Positions 61,345 through 64,000 of a DNA stretch of 64,000 nt are shown here, one piece after another. The position numbers and the translations under genes are program-made. Each line of letters starts with the position of its first letter. Position 1 is the first letter of the stretch. Source of the DNA: Limnoglobus roseus (GTDB lineage Bacteria > Planctomycetota > Planctomycetia > Gemmatales > Gemmataceae); NCBI RefSeq assembly GCF_008254045.1, contig NZ_CP042425.1, positions 1,240,001 to 1,304,000 on the forward strand. The letters are read 5' to 3'. The notes below the pieces were generated by a model. It did not search any database, was not told where the DNA came from, and saw nothing but the letters and a program-made list of their open reading frames with translations.

Positions 61345-62718
61345 GTGAACCGACCGACCTCACGATTGTCGTGGGCACTGCCGCTGTTGTTCGTCGCACT
61401 CGCGTCCGACGTGTCCGCACAGAGTCCGCCCTACGACGTGTTCCCGCTGGCCGAGTCGCCGTATTACCGCGTGCGGTACGAGGCTTCGACCAAGGCGGGC
61501 GAACTCCCGTTCGCGGTCAACTACACGATCTGGGTTCCGCCGGGCGTGAAAACGCTCCGCGGCGTGGTCGTCCACCAGCACGGGTGCGGCGAAGGGTCGT
61601 GCAAGTCGGGCCTCACAGGCGCGTTCGACCTGCACTGGCAGGCCCTCGCGAAGAAGCACGACTGTGCGCTCCTGTCGCCCGCCTACGAGCAACCGGAGAA
61701 GGCCGACTGCCAACTGTGGTGCGACCCGCGGAATGGCTCCGACGCGGCGTTCCAGAAGGGCCTCGCCGATCTCGGATCGAAGTGCGGTCACCCGGAGTTG
61801 TCGTCGGTCCCGTGGGCCTTGTGGGGGCACAGCGGCGGCGGCCACTGGGCCGGCGGGATGGTGCTGTCGCACCCGGACCGCGTCGCCGCCGCGTGGCTGC
61901 GGTCCGGCGTGCCGATGTTGAAGGCGGACCCGGCCCGCGCCGCGATCAAGGCGCACACGCTGCCGGAAGCCGCGTTGAAGGTGCCGGTGATGTGCAACCT
62001 CGGCACGAAGGAGGGCGTCACCGTCAAGGGCGACCGCTTCGGGGGCGTGTGGCCCGCGAACGAGGCGTTCTTCAACACCGTTCGCGGCAAGGGCGGGCTG
62101 GTCGGCGTGGCGGTCGATCCGCTCACAAGTCATGAGTGCGGCAACCAGCGATACCTGGCCATTCCGTGGCTCGACGCCTGCCTGACCGCCCGGCTGCCGA
62201 AAGCGAGTGGCGAACCGCTCGTCGCGATGCCAACAGACTCGACGTGGCTCGCCCCGGTCACGGGAACCGAAGCCGTCCCGGCCGCGAAGTTCACCGGCGC
62301 CCCGCTCACGGCCGGATGGCTGCCGAACGAGGCGATCGCGAAGTCTTGGACGCAGTACGTCAAGGACACGGCCGTCACCGACCTGACTCCCCCGCCCGCC
62401 CCGGCGAACGTGCGGCTGAAAGGGAACGAACTCACCTGGGAGGCCGACGCCGACGTGGAGAGCGGGTTGGCGGGCTTCGTCATCGAGCGGGACGGCCAGG
62501 TGCTTGCCAACGTGCCGGAACAGGGCAAGAACCCGTTCGGCCGCCCGATCTTTCAGAACCTTCAGTACAGCGACACGCCCACCCAGCCGCTCGTCGCGAT
62601 GCGCTACACCGACGCGAAGGCGGAGGCCGGCAAGTCGCACTCGTACCGGGTCATCGCCGTGAACACGGCCGGGCTGAAGTCGAAGCCGAGTGCGGAATCA
62701 ACGCCGGCCAAGCCGTAG
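61345..62718 (+). CDS. Exported alpha/beta hydrolase with C-terminal fibronectin-like domain
   Basis: The 457-aa product has a signal peptide ([17 protein letters not shown]), a catalytic domain with the nucleophile elbow [12 protein letters not shown] near residue 162 and a cysteine-rich loop ([14 protein letters not shown]). A late [10 protein letters not shown] could supply the histidine. From about residue 350 a fibronectin type III-like module follows ([20 protein letters not shown] to [11 protein letters not shown]). It lies 29 bp after sulfatase 4 and may remove ester groups from the same glycans. Confidence 0.8.
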   Translation: MNRPTSRLSWALPLLFVALASDVSAQSPPYDVFPLAESPYYRVRYEASTKAGELPFAVNYTIWVPPGVKTLRGVVVHQHGCGEGSCKSGLTGAFDLHWQALAKKHDCALLSPAYEQPEKADCQLWCDPRNGSDAAFQKGLADLGSKCGHPELSSVPWALWGHSGGGHWAGGMVLSHPDRVAAAWLRSGVPMLKADPARAAIKAHTLPEAALKVPVMCNLGTKEGVTVKGDRFGGVWPANEAFFNTVRGKGGLVGVAVDPLTSHECGNQRYLAIPWLDACLTARLPKASGEPLVAMPTDSTWLAPVTGTEAVPAAKFTGAPLTAGWLPNEAIAKSWTQYVKDTAVTDLTPPPAPANVRLKGNELTWEADADVESGLAGFVIERDGQVLANVPEQGKNPFGRPIFQNLQYSDTPTQPLVAMRYTDAKAEAGKSHSYRVIAVNTAGLKSKPSAESTPAKP

Positions 62719-62727
62719 CCAGTCGGG

Positions 62728-63780
62728 TTACTTCTGGTCCTTCAACAGTTCGAGCATCGCGTCGCCCATCGCCTTGCCGATGCGGTTGAACCAGATCGCA
62801 CTGCCGAGGTAGTGATACGGGTGATCGCCACCGACCAGCTTCCACTGGTCGGGGTTCTTCTGCCAGGTGGGGTAGAGTTCCTCGGCCGCCGTATCGACCA
62901 GCGCGTCCGTGCGGATCGTCTTCACGTTGCCCTTGAACTGCGGCACGTCGTTCATGGCGAGTTGTGCCTTCTGGATCGTAAGCATCGCCCCGGTCGCCGG
63001 CTTCGAGCCGTTCTGCCCCATCGCCGCGATCACGAACGGCAACTTCGGGGCCTTCAAGTCTTTCCGCACATCTTGAATGAAGTGCGTCAGGTTCGACTCG
63101 TACTCGTTCTCCGCGCCGTACTGGTCGTTCCACCCCTGGAACCACACGAACCCGGTCAGTTCCACCGGCTTGCCCTTCAGGACCGGGAACAGCGTCCCGG
63201 CGTTGTCCGTCACGTCCTTCACCTCCGCCATCATCTTCCGGTACGACGAGCCGTAGTCCTTCTTCACGTCGTCCATCGTGGGCAGCGGGTTGTTCTTCTT
63301 GTTCTTCTCGTTCTCCTTCGTGACGCGGTCCTGGGCCTGTTTGAGTTCCTTCTCCAACACCGCAGCGGCGGGGAACCCGGCCGACGGCGAGCGGAACATC
63401 TTGTACAGTGAGTGCCCGCCCCACGCGGCCTTGACGAGAATCACCGACTCCTTGAAGTGGTCGCCCATCGCGGTGCCGAATTCCAACTCGCAGCCAGTGC
63501 GGTTGGGGGAGCCGTAGCCGACGGTGAGCAGCCCCTTGCGGTCCAGGAATTTGATGAACACGTCATCGCGGACGATCCACTTGTCGCCCTTGCGGAGGTG
63601 CGCGAACAGGTCTTTGGTCTTGGGGTCCGTGGCTTGGTGGTCCATCAGGGTATTGGGCGCTTTGCCCTCCATGTTCGACTGACCCGCGAGGATGAACACC
63701 CGCACCGGCTTGTCCGCGGCGCTTGCCGGCGCAGGCGCGAGGAGGCACGCGGCCACAAATCCGACCATGAAACGAGTCAT
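62728..63780 (-). CDS. SGNH-type acetyl esterase (sialate O-acetylesterase-like)
   Basis: The 350-aa exported enzyme has a signal peptide (MTRFMVGFVAACLLAPAPAS) and the block I motif VFILAGQSNMEG with catalytic S35. Further SASA-family features are VILVKAAWGGHSL, GFVWFQGWNDQY and a C-terminal DHPYHYLG that provides the Asp/His pair. It converges on the hydrolase gene with a 9-bp gap. Such enzymes de-acetylate polysaccharides, in keeping with the sulfatases next door. Confidence 0.85.
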   Translation of the reverse strand: MTRFMVGFVAACLLAPAPASAADKPVRVFILAGQSNMEGKAPNTLMDHQATDPKTKDLFAHLRKGDKWIVRDDVFIKFLDRKGLLTVGYGSPNRTGCELEFGTAMGDHFKESVILVKAAWGGHSLYKMFRSPSAGFPAAAVLEKELKQAQDRVTKENEKNKKNNPLPTMDDVKKDYGSSYRKMMAEVKDVTDNAGTLFPVLKGKPVELTGFVWFQGWNDQYGAENEYESNLTHFIQDVRKDLKAPKLPFVIAAMGQNGSKPATGAMLTIQKAQLAMNDVPQFKGNVKTIRTDALVDTAAEELYPTWQKNPDQWKLVGGDHPYHYLGSAIWFNRIGKAMGDAMLELLKDQK

Positions 63781-63920
63781 CGGAGAGGTCTTTCTGTTGG
63801 GCAAACTCGCGGCCCGGTGGGCTTCCGTTCCGCTCGGAAGAGGGCGAGGAATTGGAAGTGTTCTACTCGAAGGCCAGGCCGTTACGAGAAATATCCCGGC
63901 GCGGTGGGCGTGCGCCGGCG

Positions 63921-64000
63921 TCACAACATGCTGTACGGGTCCACATCCACCTGAAACTCGACGCCGTGCGGCGACTTCGCAACTGACAGCACCTCGCGCA
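63921..64000 (-). CDS. priA: Primosomal protein N' (PriA), C-terminal end
   Basis: The last 26 codons are visible and read REVLSVAKSPHGVEFQVDVD followed by PYSML and a stop. PriA helicases end with a strand of this kind (VDVDP followed by a short hydrophobic end). The rest of the gene lies beyond position 64000. Assignment rests on a short segment only. Confidence 0.55.
   Translation of the reverse strand, partial: REVLSVAKSPHGVEFQVDVDPYSML

Overview
The window looks like a chromosome segment from a planctomycete, most likely a member of the Gemmataceae. It is GC-rich, carries four consecutive sulfatase genes, a PEP-CTERM protein, a DUF6370-like secreted protein, a giant FG-GAP/YD-repeat protein with an N-terminal LEDRLVP motif, and DUF1580-like DNA-binding proteins. 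The genus is inference; no rRNA is present.

Left flank (1-9724) is ordinary chromosome: the start of a spermidine-synthase-like membrane protein, an orphan TssA, a dapA-family lyase followed by a partial duplicate of its own 5' end, a DUF4288 gene, a class C beta-lactamase-fold hydrolase, the secDF-yajC export genes, a Dps-like protein and thioredoxin.

A tRNA-Glu(UUC) gene at 9725-9797 begins a mobile region. A tyrosine integrase starts beside it and its last codons are read from the antisense of the tRNA. The tRNA 3' end (9785-9799) recurs at 48027-48041, and a 21-bp arm-type repeat occurs just inside each end, so 9785-48041 reads as one integrative element of about 38 kb. Its cargo is an excisionase-like HTH, a DnaB-like helicase, a sigma-70-like factor, a tail tape-measure protein, a broken S49 protease, a glycosyltransferase, three paralogous HTH proteins, and a 2584-aa Rhs/YD-repeat protein. 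The Rhs C-terminal segment and the small membrane protein after it are AT-richer than their surroundings, like a polymorphic toxin/immunity cassette. The element is heavily invaded: four identical 1238-bp IS3-family copies (three inside, one beyond the right end), two IS66 remnants, an IS21 istB fragment, a serine-recombinase fragment and an intact IS110/IS1111-type element nested in an IS66 transposase.

The segment 48041-55110 looks like an older, decayed relative. It has an integrase 3' remnant at each edge and a broken copy of one phage-like gene, plus a HEPN-motif protein and small membrane proteins. Chromosomal functions resume at 55174 with four sulfatases, an alpha/beta hydrolase, a convergent SGNH esterase and the 3' end of priA. 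These suggest breakdown of sulfated, acylated polysaccharides.

The strongest candidates for unusual biology are the Rhs C-terminal cassette, the tRNA-anchored accretion island with its att-proximal hairpins, and the IS1111 element with a candidate guide RNA.
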